Counted from the stretch's first letter, positions 13,311-27,700 are shown. The stretch is DNA of 64,000 nt from Bombus terrestris (GCF_910591885.1 NC_063271.1:13075001-13139000), one strand, 5' to 3'. Numbers and translations: made by a program. The notes: generated by a model not told the origin, from the sequence alone.

Positions 13311-15700
13311 ATAGTTATTATAATTTACTATATTATTGTAAGTCTTTCAGTTTTAACAAATTTTTATTTTTTACATATATTGGACCGTGATATTATACGG
13401 GATATTGCGTAAATATAAAATTCTGGTTGATTAATCGGTTCCTTGATATTTTAGATTAATCGCCACGTTCCGTATGAAAGCAGCAGGTGTTCTAGTACTT
13501 ATTACTTATGAACGAGAGCCTGCATACACCATCGCTCATAAATATCCGTACGTTTTAGTCGAATAGCAACACTACATGAATATAAATTAATAAGAAATTA
13601 GTGGCTAAAAGCAATACTTATTATCTTTTTATAGTCAACAAATCATAAGGAAAATTTAGTTATTTGGTTTCGACGATATATTGAAACTCGTTGCGTGATT
13701 CACTGATATATTTATTAGTTTTCATTATCAATATTTTTAAAATATTACTAGCATCTAAATATTCTACAACGTGCTGTCGTAAATTTTGTTAGAAAATCCG
13801 CAACTTCAGGAATTTCATCTTTTTGCTGTAATAATTTCTTCAATACGAACATGTTTGTGCTTGTGCTTTATAAAGTAAGATAATTATTTTTAGTATATAA
13901 AATCCACAGATATGTATCTATCTGCATATACAAACATTTAACATCTGATCTAAGGGGGGAATTGATATATAAACGCATTATCTTTAGACTTTTAAACATA
14001 CAATTTTTCTGCGAGAGAGGAGAACTACGAAATAAAAATTGATTTATAATTTCTGAATACTAAGAAAAATTCTGTACTAAATTCCAAATTCGTACGATTT
14101 ATTGATTAATACTTCTTAATGATGAATTTTGAAAAGATTTTCATACGATTATTTCTTAAATTAATTGATAAGCTTTTGTTCATTGAGAAGCATAATGAAA
14201 TGAATAGGATTTTGAAACAGTTCGAATATTTTTAGATTAAATTCAAGTTGCGTTTATTTTAATTTATATAACCAGTGACTTATTTTAAATTTTTATATCC
14301 AACGAATACTAGAATATAAGCAAATATATATTTATAACAAAGTTAGTAGTCAATATTTAATTTGTAAAATTTTTGAGTTGCAACACTTGTGTAGCTTGAA
14401 ATTAGAGTTCGTTATTGTTTAAATAATTATGGGCTATTTTGCTTGTACCTATTTATATTTTTATAGTAATTATTAAGAACTTTTTTACTTTTTGTTTTAG
14501 TACTATAATAATTTGATAATAAAATTTAAGTACACTTTAAAAAAAATGTATGCACATGTAAAGGATAAACCATAAAAATGGCTTTAAATTACACCTTTTG
14601 GTAGCTGTGACAGATGTGTAACATTGTAACGAAGAACAGTTTGACTTCTTTGATAGAAGACGCTTCTAATTAAATAGTCTAAACAAAAATCAACAGAAAA
14701 ACATATTTTACATGTATAATAATACCAATTGCATTTTAAAATATTACACTTAAGAAATTTATTTTCTGGTTTGGAAAATATGAATGGCGTTGATTTATTT
14801 AAAGAGATACTATCTACATTAAAAATCGTTTACAACCATTTAACTTAATCATGAATATTGCTCTATGCCTTTAATATTGAGGAAAATAATTAGGTGTCTT
14901 ATTTCTTCCGAACTGAATCACTTTGTCCAATTAGTGTTGCGCGCTTTAATAGCATATTACATTTCTCTTATAATATTACTAAGTAAGAGATAAATTAACA
15001 TTTCTTCTGATGATTAAATTAAACTACTTCATTCAATTACCCTATTATTTTTAATTTTATAATTTCCTTTAATTGCTTTTAATTACTATCCATTTTAACA
15101 TCAAACGAGAATTATGTAAAAAAATGAATGATTAACAAAGCAAACATAATTCTTTCACAGGAATTAATTGTTCTTAGAAGTTTGCTTTCCTAGAATTGCG
15201 ATTCCCATTACCGAAGATTGCATGGTAATTCTTTTAGCCTTCATAGCCTTAGAAGTTTCACGTAGTATGTCGTTCCATTCCAAGAATTTTGTGTGTGCGT
15301 AAAAAGAAAGAAATTGTTCCTTTATTGATTGTTTACAATCGAATCGACTACTATAAGAGATTATCAAGACTCAGTCGAAATTATAGGTTGAGTTTCTATA
15401 CTTTTTGGAAAGGCTTAATTTCATTTAGAAATATTAGCAATTGTAATGTTCAAACTGCGGATGTTCATGCATTTATGGAAATTTAAAAAATACAAAAGTG
15501 TACAGAATATACATAATAACATGTAACATATGCAAAATAGAGTAATCAGTATCTAGTAAGTGGAACAGTTCTTTGTACAGGTTTTACTATTTTCGTTGCA
15601 TTCATATGAACATAAAAGTGCACAAACATCCGCAATATAATCATAAGAATCTTTCCGAATTTACGTTTATTTGAAATTTATATTCAAGTGTATGATTTTC
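13311..15700. other. AT-rich non-coding DNA
   Basis: Only short frames with random AT-rich composition. No repeat or motif was recognised beyond A- and T-runs. Confidence 0.5.
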
Positions 15701-15716
15701 TTTGTTTCAGGTGAGC
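15694..15716 (+). promoter_or_regulatory. Candidate recursive splice site (ratchet point)
   Basis: A polypyrimidine tract and acceptor, GATTTTCTTTGTTTCAG (15694-15710), is joined directly to a donor-like GTGAGC (15711-15716). This acceptor-plus-donor arrangement is the signature of zero-length exons used to remove long insect introns stepwise. It lies on the same strand as the dally exon and in AT-rich DNA that would be intron. A 34-nt microexon ending at CTAG/GTAACG (15744/15745) is an alternative reading. Confidence 0.4.
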
Positions 15717-15744
15717 GAATATTTTTGTCGAATTTTCTAGGTAA

Positions 15745-18700
15745 CGATTTCTCCGAGTAAGTACGAAAATAATTCAGATTTCGATTATCCGTAACATGTA
15801 TAATTGAGAAATTATAAGTTATAAAAGGTATATTTTATTTCAAAAGAGAATCAGTAACAGATGTATCGATTTTTATTAATATTACAACACTACAGTGTCC
15901 GGCAGATTATTACATTCTATATATTTGTTTATAATAGTGTTTGTGTTATTGAGTTGATTGTTTTTTGATATAATACTATTCTTATCGTAGTTAGTAGCAA
16001 CATAGATTTAATTTATTTAGTTTTTGCATAATAAGCGACAGTGTAAATAAGGGAGAAGTTTAATGTCGTAAAAATATCTGAGTAATCAATAAGTTTTATT
16101 AATTTTATATGAAGTATATATATATATAAAATATACAATATATACCATAATTAATATAACTTGTTCATTATACGAATATTTTCACGACCTTAAATTTTTC
16201 ATAATTACAATAAATATTAATACAATATATGTTCTAATATACCAAAAAAAAACAATTCAATAACACTATTATAAATCAATATATAAAGCAACAATCACTC
16301 GAACACCGTGATTTCTACATATTAGTAGAGTCGCTATGTATAAAAAATTTCTCAAACATTCCGTATAATTATTAGCAAAAACCAATAAAATGATTTCATA
16401 ATGTAGACATTGAAGAAATGACTCTTGCAAAATATAAATATAAACTATAAAATCGAAATTGAAGAAAATAAACTGAAAGAGCTGTAATGGCTTATGTTTA
16501 ACCACCTCTGATACTGTATGATCATTCAAAATTCAAAACAAAATAATACGATCTTCGATTATTTTGCATATCTATGACTAACGCTTTCCTGTTTCGTCGT
16601 TCATTCATAAAAGTATCAAGGTTTAAACCGCGAAATGTATTAGCAGGCAAGTAATTTTGCAATTCCTTTTTGCCATTATTCGAATACGTATCTTGTTAAT
16701 GGCATTATGTACGTGTATCGGGGGCTATGCAAACGATATGCTTAACAACATCTAACGCGAGTAATAACTCGCCCAGTTATTATCTATCTCTCGTATCTAC
16801 GAGATGTAGCCACATATAACCATGTACGTAATGTAATTATTTTATATGTAGTTTACGTGTAGACCACAGTGACGAACAGCGCTGCTTCAATTATGCTATA
16901 TCGATTCTGGAAACAATGTTGCTCGACTGCAACTCATTCTTCGTCACGTATTCCTTCCATTTACATTTAACATTTTAATTATCTAATTACTTTACACGAA
17001 TTATTTTTGCATATAATTAACGCGATCGCAACGGACGATAAACCGCTACGAGATTGGATGTTGCTGAGGAGCATATCTTATTGTACTGAATCACGAAAGT
17101 AGCAACAGCTTTTCTTATTGAATAGTCGTAACTTACTTAGAAACGCGTGTTTTCTTAATACAGAATTTACATCGTATGATTCTATTCATTTCATTAAAGT
17201 CTATATTCACGACAGATTATTATCAAAGAAAATGAATTTACGATATTTTAAAACTTCAGTATAATAATTTACGATTATTGATAGCCAATTGACCATTAAT
17301 CCGATGCTACATGAAAAAATAAATTACGGATGCACACTTATATAATTAGTTTGTTGTTCTTCTTGCTCTTCGGTATTATAAACTTCAAACTATGATTGAT
17401 TTATATAAGAGCGAAAAAAGACAGATCCCTGAAATGGTAGTCGATTAACATCAAACGAATGTTACGTGAACTAATTTGAACAAGGCCGTAGCAGGCATAC
17501 TCGGAAATGAAATTAAACTAGTATGCTCGATCGATGGCTATCCCAAGACACACGAAGTTGATCGTGAACGTCTATAGAATACCTATCTCGGGAATATCAT
17601 CGTGGAAAGTGTTCTAAGAATCGATTATGAGAGTTCAACGTACCAACCTACACTGAATAAGAGGTTTACTCGCGAAATATAGCGAGGAAACGAGGCAGAG
17701 TCCAATGGACTACGATCGATTCAGAGATACACACTGCTAGGATTCTGCTTGTTCGAATTCGATTGTCGTCTCCGCCTCTACGGAAGCTATACTCTGTAGT
17801 TCGCCACTGTAACTGTCCGCTTGTAATTTTTTCATTGTCCTCGTCAACTCGATGCACAGTTGTTCCAGTTCTATAGACTTATTTCGAGCTGCATCAACTC
17901 ACCGGACTCACAATTAGCCAAGAAACTTGCAGCACGATCATTCAAGCAAAACAGCGACGATACCATGCGATTGTAGTTGTACCAAGTTTCCATGAGTGCA
18001 AAAATGCAGAGTAAAGTTACGAAAATTTCAGTTTACTTCGATGTAAGTACTAATTCAACAGTGGAGGGAAAGATAAAGAATATTTTCCATTTGTGTAGAG
18101 AAAAGTTAATAATTTTAAAGTTGAGTATGTTTTTAATTAATCCCATGTTTCTAAATTATTTGATTTCGAAACATGTATCTTTCCATCTTCTTTCATCTTT
18201 TCATCTTTCGAAATATTGATTATCGTGACATTAAAATGATAAAAAGATATTAAAATATCGTTTGTTTTAACAATTGTATCTTTGATTCTATAAAATTTCG
18301 TTGACTAAGTCCTTGGTTCTTGTACTTTTAATTATTTTATAATAAAATATTCTTCTCTCAAAATTAAGAAATCGAAAATTAAAAAATATACTTATCACGC
18401 GTTTTTTCATGTGATATCCAATTCCACGTTCTAAAATCTAAAGAAAAGCAACTAAGATAAAATTACATAAATTATAGTAAAATTGACAATGTGTTAAGGA
18501 GATTAAACTCTCTTAGTTTCTGTCATCTATGATACTACTCTCCAACTAATTTCGAACTTCGCCATCTATCCTTTCGTGAACTGAGCAGAATTTTCGTCCC
18601 AAACTGGATATGCATATTAGGCATATGAAGTGTGGTTTTCTCAAAGAGAACTTCAACTACGTACGATTTCTTCACAGCGCATGTTTAATCAAAATAATTT

Positions 18701-20020
18701 TTATTTCAACATCTGTATGTAACAGTATTAATTAGTTTTAATATTCCAGACGTATAAATGTCATTAATTTCTTATAAGTCAAATAAATAATAATTAACAA
18801 TTAAATTATTCGAATACTGCTTTTATGTTTCTTTTTTATAGTTTTTTCAATCTGAAGTAACTGATACCTTGTCAACGTACAGCTTACTGATACAACTATT
18901 ATAGATATTATATAAAGATGATTGCACACTACTATTGCATATTAATTAATTAGCCTCAGTTATGTAGTCAAATAGTACTTTTATTTGAATAAACAAGTTG
19001 AATGTTATAGAAACAAGAAATCTAGAAAAATATTCCATCAAAAAATATGGGTATGTGTAAATACTGTATTTTTATATTTTTTACATAATTCTTCTCTTCT
19101 CTCTGTTTGGAACAAATCCACCGAATTGAAACGTTGTAGTATAAAATAAACATTGTTGCATTAGATTATTTGCAAATTTTTATAATACTTGTTCAAAGGC
19201 ATTCGCTATATCGCTTCTACGTTTTACTACTACGTTTTACATCTTCCCGTACACAAATATGAAATAGAACACTTTGATGGGATTACATATATCGGTTGGA
19301 AAAATGGAGAAAGATTAACGTTATGTTCTCTAATTTACTGAACGAAAATACACCGAGGTACCTCTTTCCATTAAATGCATAAATTCATGCGTACACATGG
19401 AATCCATTTCATATTTTTCGTGCGAGTCTCGTGAAATGTTACAAAATCAACATGTCAATGTGTCAACTGTTAACAAATACTCGTCGAATGCACACTTTGT
19501 CATTTCCTATTGTATTATGTAGGATATTTTTCACATATAGAAATGAAACAAAAAAATATATATATTTTGTCGAATTTTATTAATTAATTCAAAACAAAGT
19601 TGAAGAATTGTCAATCAATTTTATTTTTCTTTTATATCATATTTTTTATTATAATTACTATCATTAGAGAATTATTATAAAATACTATTAAATGTAATGA
19701 TGAAATTCGGTAATGACTTCATCATATCGAAACCTAAATCACGTTTTTCATAATTGAATTCGGAAATTAAGGAAAAAGACTGTACTATCGAATATATTAT
19801 ATTAATATCATAGTATACGATATTAATATCGCGTATTAATATTAACGAATGTAATTCCAAAGTAAACGCCAAATCGAACACAGTATATGTTACGTAAAAG
19901 AAGCATTAATACATATAAGATGCTAAGAAAATCATAGTTTGAAGAAGTTTATTTCCATTTCTCAATTAATTTCACACAGGTATCTCTAATTGCATTCCAA
20001 ATTGATTATTCTATACACTA
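15745..20020. other. AT-rich non-coding DNA
   Basis: No supported gene. A mixed-composition patch with higher CpG lies at about 16640-17060, and another at about 17450-17960. The frame at 17666-17857 on the minus strand (63 codons) falls in the second patch and has no recognisable domain. Confidence 0.45.
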
Positions 20021-20129
20021 CTTAAGAAAATATATCTTTCGTATTCGAGGTAAGAATTTGATTTAAAATTGTGAAAAAAAAAATCATTTCGGAATCACTG
20101 CATTCGCTCATCATCCAAATCGTATTCAA

Positions 20130-20760
20130 ACAATCGTTGACCGCACGCGTAAGTAGGAGACACGAGTAATCTCCAATTAATATTCGAGCATGATGATAAG
20201 CTAAATTCTCGTAAAGAGGATATTGTATCGAAGAACGTAAAAGGTTAACGATTTCACGGAGAACGTGGATCGAAAGGCAAATCTGGAAAGAATGCGGTCC
20301 GTTTGATGAGAGAGAAAGAGAGAGAGACGTTGCGATGGGGAAATGAAGCTCGAGAGGTATATGTATAACTGGCGCGGTACGGCGATCGTCTCGACCTCGA
20401 GGCCCAATCGCGAAGTAAAGTAGGAGCGGGTTAAACCGGAGTAGAAGCATTGGTCCCGCAAAATACCGAAGTACAATCGATAGCGTTCGAGTTTGATCCT
20501 CCACTACGGTCGGCGAGTCAAAGCGGTTTGCAGCGGCGAAGGATGTGTGGAATGCAATGGGCGCGCCACGGGGTGATGTTCTTTCCTCCACCCTTTACCT
20601 CTCTCTATATCCTCTCTCTTCTCCTTTCTTCTCTTCTATACTTTTCCCTTTCACTCCCTTTTCCCTTTTTATCTTCCTCGCTCCTCTTCTGCGATTCTTC
20701 TTCCTTCGTTTCTTCTGGCCGTTCTTCCTCTCTGTCTCGCAGTGTATTTCGTCGTATCAT
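20130..20760. other. GC-richer island with a polypyrimidine tract; carries the longest open frame of the window
   Basis: CpG-rich sequence at 20270-20580 is followed by a long CT-rich tract at 20580-20740. A minus-strand frame of 189 codons (20022-20591) runs through it, with other long frames overlapping on both strands. The predicted peptide has no domain, contains simple Ser/Leu runs from the repeat, and lacks a plausible exon structure, so it is treated as a by-product of composition. The island may be a promoter or enhancer. Confidence 0.4.
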
Positions 20761-20820
20761 ACATAGTACATGTACATACTTCTACCATCATATTTTTCCT
20801 TCTCACTCTAGCGTTTAGTT

Positions 20821-22790
20821 AAAAAAAAACTTGGTCGCTTGGATATGAGCAAATTTGTTATTTCAATTCTATTTTACTATTTCCGATAAATTGCAATCTA
20901 CTTATTCAGCTGAAACACACGCGATATTGATTCAATGCAAAATCGCGAAATTACGCTACGAACAAAGAGGGGAGAGAATCTGTGCAGAGGTGATCAAAAG
21001 CTAATAAAAGTAGAGCTTTTGCCGTTTATACGTGACGACGGTTTTTATCCCCTATGCAATTTGTCGCAGATTGTGCATACACGTAGCTAATCTAATTTGA
21101 ATGTTTATGGTTTGAGTTTGGAACTTCCGTTTTAATTGAACACGCGATGCACAGAACGATATGTAATGCAGTAAAAAATGAATGCTCTCTCATGCGATTG
21201 TGAGTGCGAAGCAAAATAACAATTCCTTATATGCAATTTCATCCGAAAAACAACACTATCCTCTGATTTATAAATTTTCAGATTATTCGTATTATCGTTA
21301 GATATCACCGACGATATAATTAAATAATATAAAACAAGGTTTTATGATAATTTACCATACAACATTTTTATTTAAATTTGCATTTACGAATATACGGTAA
21401 TTTTATAAATATTATATTTTACGCTCATATAGATTTTTAAAAATATTATTTTATATATTTTGTTTTTATCGTTAGGTGTAATTTTATATTAATTTAAAAT
21501 ATACATTATTGTAATTATTGTTTCTATTTATATTTTGTTGGTCAAGTAACTTATCGTAAAAGATTTGAATTATATTTTTTGTTTCTATTTTTCCAACAAT
21601 GTTCGCAACAATTGAAAATCTTCCTCTGTACTATTAGTTTATTTTATTAGTTTAGTTTATTAATTTATTTTATTGCAATATTATCATATATGAGTAACAA
21701 CTGAAAATGAAATAAATAAGTAAACTATTTTATAATTGTAATAACTACTTAAAAAATAAAGTAGAACATAGCAGTGTTTCTATGCTAGAATGTCTATTTG
21801 AAATAAATCAGAAATAATTAAATTATAAATTATTACATTAAAAATTTGTCACAGCTTTCTATAATCTGAAATTATTCTATTTTCAGTTACCAACCTTCAT
21901 CGTCATGCGAATATATCTTATATTAAATGTAAATTAACTTATATTAAATTTATATTGATTAATTATCACATAAATTGTTTATACGAACCAAATTTAACTA
22001 CATGTTTTTACTCTTTCGCCTTACAATTTTTCTATAACGTTTAAACAAACTTTAACTATTCGCTATTATACATAATTGTATTTAATAATCTTAGGCAAGA
22101 AGGCAAACCCGAGGAATTAAGACTAAGACAAAAAGATCTACAGCTCTAATGAAGAAGCTGTAATATGTAACTTGTACTTTTTATACTTTCTTTTATACTT
22201 CTATACTTTCGAATATGAAAGCTATACCCAAATTTATTACTATGAATTTTAATTGACTATGGATTTATAATACGTTTGAAAAAGTTTGATTTAGCTGATT
22301 CTCTTAGCTTATTCAAATTACTGGGAAATGGAGCTCCCTACTTGCTCAAACATCTCCCCAATTATTATTGAGATTAAATTCTTAATTGAAGGAATTGAAT
22401 CTGTAATCCATGACATACGCATGGTATTGTATGAAGAACACAGGAGAAGAACATTATATTTATATTTTTGTTGATTCTTTGATTTTAATGTTACTTTTGT
22501 TTTCGAGCAGGAAGATTTTAATACCACATAGTTAAAATCGAAAGCACTTTACGTATTAGGTCCACGGATGTAAGTTCTTTCAAAACAGTTGATAAGTTCA
22601 GAAAATTTTATGGGAATCAAAGGTACAATTATCGATATAATCGATATTTTAATATCATATCGAGCAACATTTAAAAAATGTTCAGGAGTATAAGACACCT
22701 TTATTTCAAAATTGATTGACCAGATAAGTAAATTTTAAAATTCTTTCCCTGTAAAAAATATGAAATTTCATTTCTAGGCTTCCCCTTTAG
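20821..22790. other. AT-rich non-coding DNA
   Basis: Very AT-rich from about 21240 to 22110, with only random short frames. Nothing recognisable. Confidence 0.5.
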
Positions 22791-22829
22791 TCTTGAGATC
22801 AATAATCAATAACCAAGCGTGTATTAATT

Positions 22830-23600
22830 CAAAATCACTAATTCGCCCGCATACAGAATTCAACATGTTCACCCCTGTGCCAGCATCCATTCTCAATATG
22901 CACATACACATCCCCATACGAAATACAAACACTTTCACTTTCATCACCTTTATATGTCTGTATCAACGTCGTCTCCGCCGCTTTTATTCCCCTTTCTGTT
23001 CCGTGCTCCACGGTTCTGGTTATCACAGAGGTACACGTAGCCACCATTTGTATCGTTACGCGTACTGCGCGCATAATTACGTTGTTTATAAAGGGTTGTC
23101 CCCGGAGCGTAATAAATACTGCCTTTCGCAGGCCACCGTCGTTTCATGTAAAGGGTAGGAGATTCGCCGCGTGGCCTGCAGCAAAATTTCGACAAGAACA
23201 CTACTACATCCTAGGAATTCTTCCTGTCTTGGACGCCCCTTGCCTTTTCGCCCGCTCGACGCTAAGAAGACGAATTAAGTTAGTTGCTCGACTACTTTGA
23301 CGATCATTCGCACGGTTAAGTTTCGCGGCCGCGGTTAATTCTGCCGAGAGGTTTTGCATGATCTCGGTCTAGCCGGCGCTGGCGGCATGCTCGCATCTGA
23401 TTCTTGTAAATTGGTTAAATCTAATTCGCCGGGTTTTCATTAAATTGATTAAGCGGTTAATTACACGACGGAATAAACGTTGTCGAGATTTATGGGTATC
23501 GTCGCGTTAAATCCGACGATCGCTCTGTTGCTGTTTAACATTAGCATTTACATTACCGTCCGTGGTTAATTTATGTAATAACAACAATATGTAAATGTCA
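22830..23600. promoter_or_regulatory. Candidate conserved regulatory island
   Basis: This block is clearly GC- and CpG-richer than its flanks, including GCGGCCGCGG at about 23325-23334 and GCCGGCGCTGGCGGCATG at 23372-23389. Next to it are several homeodomain-type TAAT/ATTA cores (GGTTAATT, GCGGTTAATTAC) between 23330 and 23570. Dense CpG mixed with TAAT cores and no coding frame is the usual look of insect enhancers. Function is inferred only from composition and motifs. Confidence 0.4.
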
Positions 23601-25250
23601 ATAAAATGTATAAATTTCACGATAAACTAGTGATTAAAAACAATACGTGTCGTCTGCTTGAACGAATAGATTATAAGATTAGGAATTAATATACAAATTA
23701 TAGATTCGAAACATTTGTTACTAATAACGTATCGAAATTATCTTATTAGCGTACTGATTATTGTAGAATATTACTGCTTGAGTCAATGATGACTGTTAAT
23801 TTTAAAAGATGTTTCTTCGTCAAATGAAAAACTTAGAAACTAAACGATCGAAGGATGAAGAATTTTTTAAAGAATAAAACAGTTTCATAACCACGTTTAC
23901 AAACGATAATTTTGTTGCTATATATTAATAGACTGCGGATCTTATGTATGCATTGTAATATTTGATAGGTGATCTTCATTAAGATTTTATTTTTTTAATT
24001 GCGCTCATAAAAGTATACTTATTATTTGCATAAATATTTGGTATTGTCGTTGTATACTGATTTCATTGTTGATGATAATTATAATTTAAACGATGATGTG
24101 AATCGTCCATTTATCTCCTCTCGTTGTATCCAAACGAATTTACATAAAAGCAATTTCAGCTGAATCAAATAACTCAATGACTTCATTTGAAATTTGCTTT
24201 TCTGGAGAATATAATGGTAATATAAATGGAATTAGCAATCGTTTTATGAGATTAATGTTCGTACGACGCGGCGATTGAAAAATGAAGTAGATAACGATAT
24301 GTCGATTTCCATTTCTTTCTAGATAAAAGAAAACATAATGAAATATTGAGAATAAAGACAATTTAACATAATATTATCAACCACTTTGAACAAAATAAGG
24401 AGAAGTTAGTATAGTTCAATCGTAAAGAACGTTAATTCTGTATGTTAATAGAATTATATAACAAACTGTATTGTGTTTTTAATATACACATATACGATGT
24501 AAAATATTAATATTTTAATATGTAATATTCACTTGAATTTTGTAAACTTATATATTCATTATGAATTTTACGCTTTTTATGTCTTCTTGTACAGAAGAAT
24601 TTTTTAAAAACCTTCATATTTTTCGTTATCATTGGGTTTTCTTTCTCGTTATCACTTTTGAATTACTCATTATCATTTGAACAATTCATTGTATTTTTAT
24701 TAGCATCTAACAATCTCTTAAAATGCTATGATGAAAATTATTTCCTGCTCCTGTTTCTTTTTGTTTTCTCTAATTGATATCATGCATTAATAAATTTTTT
24801 ATTTCTTACAAATTAATAGAGACCAATGTGATTTCTAAATTAGCAAGTATCATTTGAATCCCATTAAACGAAAAAGTTTGCGATGAATTGAAAAACTCTA
24901 GAAAGTTTATTTAGAATCTAAATCTGACTTGTGGAATAATTCGCAGCATGCAATAATAATAAACGGAATGATTGGAAGATCATAAATTATATATAATATT
25001 ATATTATCTAGATTATCTATAGATTATATTACTTTACAGATGCGATTCCCAAACAAGATAACTACTCGGAAAACTTAGTTTTTAAAAATTTGAATAATTT
25101 CGTCCAACGCGATGAGGACAAAAATGTATGTAGCAAAACCATATGTAAATTCGAAACCACTTGATTAAATGGCTTACTTGACACAAAACGACAAATGTGA
25201 TTTAGATCTTTCCAAAAGAGAAATTCTTTTGAACAAAGTTGGATAAAGCA
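23600..25250. other. AT-rich non-coding DNA
   Basis: No supported gene or repeat; frames are short and random in composition. Confidence 0.5.
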
Positions 25251-25259
25251 AACTGTTTT

Positions 25260-25860
25260 CGATATGAAGCTCTATCGTAGAAACGAAAAGCATAGTGGCG
25301 TGAAATAGCCGCGAGTGTCTATTGTTCGAGGGTTAATGGAATCGTTAATAACGAGCATCAGTTTCTCCGGAAACGCATCCCGTTGGTCGATATCTTTCCC
25401 TTCAGTTTGCATTACGCCGTGGAACGTGTGCCAACTGGTGAACGAGTGCCTCTGACGTCAACTCGGTTAAATTGGCTGAACTTTGAACTTGTGAGTAATC
25501 GGCCTGTCGTCGTTTCTCGCATTTCGTTCTTTATCCAGTTGGTCGAAGTCGAGGGACGACTACACGACAGCCTGCGAAAGAACTCTTCTTTTCTTTTCTT
25601 CTCTTCTCTCGAACCACGTCAACCAGTGACGTGACTTACAAATACTATTCCCTGCACCTCGGCTTCTTCGAAAAATCGCGAAACACCATCCTTGGAGAAA
25701 GTCGACGGGAAAGTTCGATTATCGGAACCAACACATGCCAACTCCGAGTGACCGTGTTAAAGTTTATTCATGCTCGTTCGCTCGAATTTGATCGGCTCGA
25801 GTGCCATCCTAGTAAATGGGCAAAAAAAAAAAAAAAAAACGTTACCAAGAGATGATTAAT
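25260..25860. other. GC-richer island ending in a poly(A) run
   Basis: CpG-rich sequence at about 25290-25800, closed by a run of 18 A at 25822-25839. Two plus-strand frames (25383-25634 and 25631-25855) overlap by 4 bases but encode nothing recognisable. The A-run could mark the tail of a retroposed copy, but no target duplication was seen. Confidence 0.35.
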
Positions 25861-26041
25861 TATCCCGTAACTTTAGTCCCCTTCAAACTAAACGCTCTGC
25901 AAACTTTTCATGTTTTCGCATTTCAGTTAATTACTGCTGACGTTATCTGACGTTACCAGGGACGAAAAAATGTAACGGATAATTAAATTATAGATCTATC
26001 GTGTAGTTGATGACGCAATAGATTGTAAAAATTGGTTTTCA

Positions 26042-26057
26042 TTTTTTTTTTTTTTTT
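26042..26057. repeat. Poly(T) run of 16
   Basis: Uninterrupted T at 26042-26057. No minus-strand retrotransposon sequence was recognised next to it. Confidence 0.9.
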
Positions 26058-26827
26058 CGAGAAAATTATACCTACAGCAAGCCAGATAAATATCGTCGAC
26101 TTTGAACGATTGAAATCATTTGTAAGGGTTTCTAATCTCTGTATTTTTAAATACAAATTTCAAAATCTCTATTAATGATAGCTTAGACTGGAATACAAGT
26201 AAATTCTCAAAATGTTTTCTTAAAAAGTATATATTCCTTATCCTTATGGAATAAATAAAACTGCAATTTGTCCTTTGATTTGCAATGAACCAGATCTAAG
26301 GGATCAAGGTCTAGGATCTAGGATTTAAGGATTCCAAAAATTGTATCTGTTCCAATATCTTTTTGAAAAGTCTCTACCATGGGTATATAAATATAGTCAA
26401 TTTAATAATCAGTATTATATATATATTAACTGCGATCTTCGCTTGAATTGATTTTAAATTCATGCCTGTTCCAACACAATTGTGATATATGTATATTGAA
26501 ACTGCAGAACTGAGTATGTTATTTGTTCCAATAGAGTTGTTAACAACATTTCGATTGGCTATACTATCGGAAGATTGGCTGTAACATTAATATGCATCAA
26601 TCAGAAATTCAATCTCTTCTTCTTCCAACGTCATATATCACTGGTATTACAGAGACAGCTTCGTTGCTAGTGCACGCGCATTTATTAATTTTACAAGACC
26701 GGCGACGACATGGAAATAGATCAATCGTTAACCAGATGCTAGGTCTTGAAAACAAAAAATTCGTTCTGCAGTCACGTCGCGTCGTCAAATGTGCGCACGT
26801 TCGTACAGATGAATGCCCTTTTCGTGA

Positions 26828-26891
26828 GCGACAAAACTGTTGCGCGACGAAACTGTTGCGCCACAAAACTGTTGCTCGACGAAATTTTTGC
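26828..26891. repeat. 16-bp minisatellite, four copies
   Basis: Four consecutive units of the form GCGACRAAACTGTTGC at 26828, 26844, 26860 and 26876; the last is the most diverged, and a partial fifth follows. The array falls inside a frame at 26592-26909, but the 16-bp period does not keep frame from unit to unit, so it is not a protein repeat. Confidence 0.85.
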
Positions 26892-27700
26892 ATGACAAAT
26901 TGTCACTAGTGCGGCAACTCTTATTGGTAGATAATTAAAATATCATTTGCGTGAGCTAGAAACTGATACCGACAGCTAATCAGAGCTCGAGTAGCTAACA
27001 CGAAGCAATATCGTAGGTACACGTAGACGGTTGATATCTTACACGCCGTGTCGCGTGTCGTTAGCGAAAAATACAAATATATATATCACGATGCGAAAAC
27101 GCAGAATTAAATACACAATTGCAATCGCCTATTAACTTAACTTTATACGCTTCGGTTATTTGTGGTTTAGAGTACAATAATAATATTGTATCCGCGATCT
27201 ACAGGAAATTAGCGAAATCGCGAAAGTGATGATGAGGAATGTTAGTCGACAATCGGGAATTGGCCCGAACATAACAATGGCATTGCGATTATTGGATAAT
27301 ACGAGAGCCTACGAGTTGCGCGGGACGTATGGGAAATCTTAACTGGATCACTATGCATACATAGAGACAGACCTCTGCAAATGGGGATAATCTGTAGTTC
27401 CTGCTTAGGCAATGCTTTTGTGCGGGCGGTTCGCATTGAAATCCCCCTCTGGTCGGAGGGACCGGCCTCGTTTGTACCTGCACAAATCAAATGGGTTTAA
27501 ACAACGTCACGTTGATAAATGAGCCTTTTGACTATGCCCGGCCCGGGCTAAAACAGACAAATTAATTTCACGTTGAAACTAGGTTCCGTTCTCCTTATCG
27601 AGTTTCGACGCGCATTCATGACGCGCTTAGTGTTACCTCTATCTCGTGCCTTCGTTTATCGAACAGTGGAATGTAGTTTACAATTTCTGAATAGAATCCT
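26892..27700. promoter_or_regulatory. Candidate conserved regulatory island
   Basis: Between about 27220 and 27640 the sequence is balanced in base composition and contains GCCCGGCCCGGGC (27537-27549) and CCCCCTCTGGTCGGAGGGACCGG-type dyads (27442-27464). No coding frame is convincing: two minus-strand frames overlap out of phase. It sits sharply between AT-rich flanks, suggesting purifying selection. Confidence 0.35.

Noticed and set aside
20022..20591. Longest open frame (189 codons, minus strand)
   Set aside because: It overlaps other long frames on both strands in a CpG-rich island with a CT tract, and the peptide has no domain and carries simple Ser/Leu runs. Best explained by composition.
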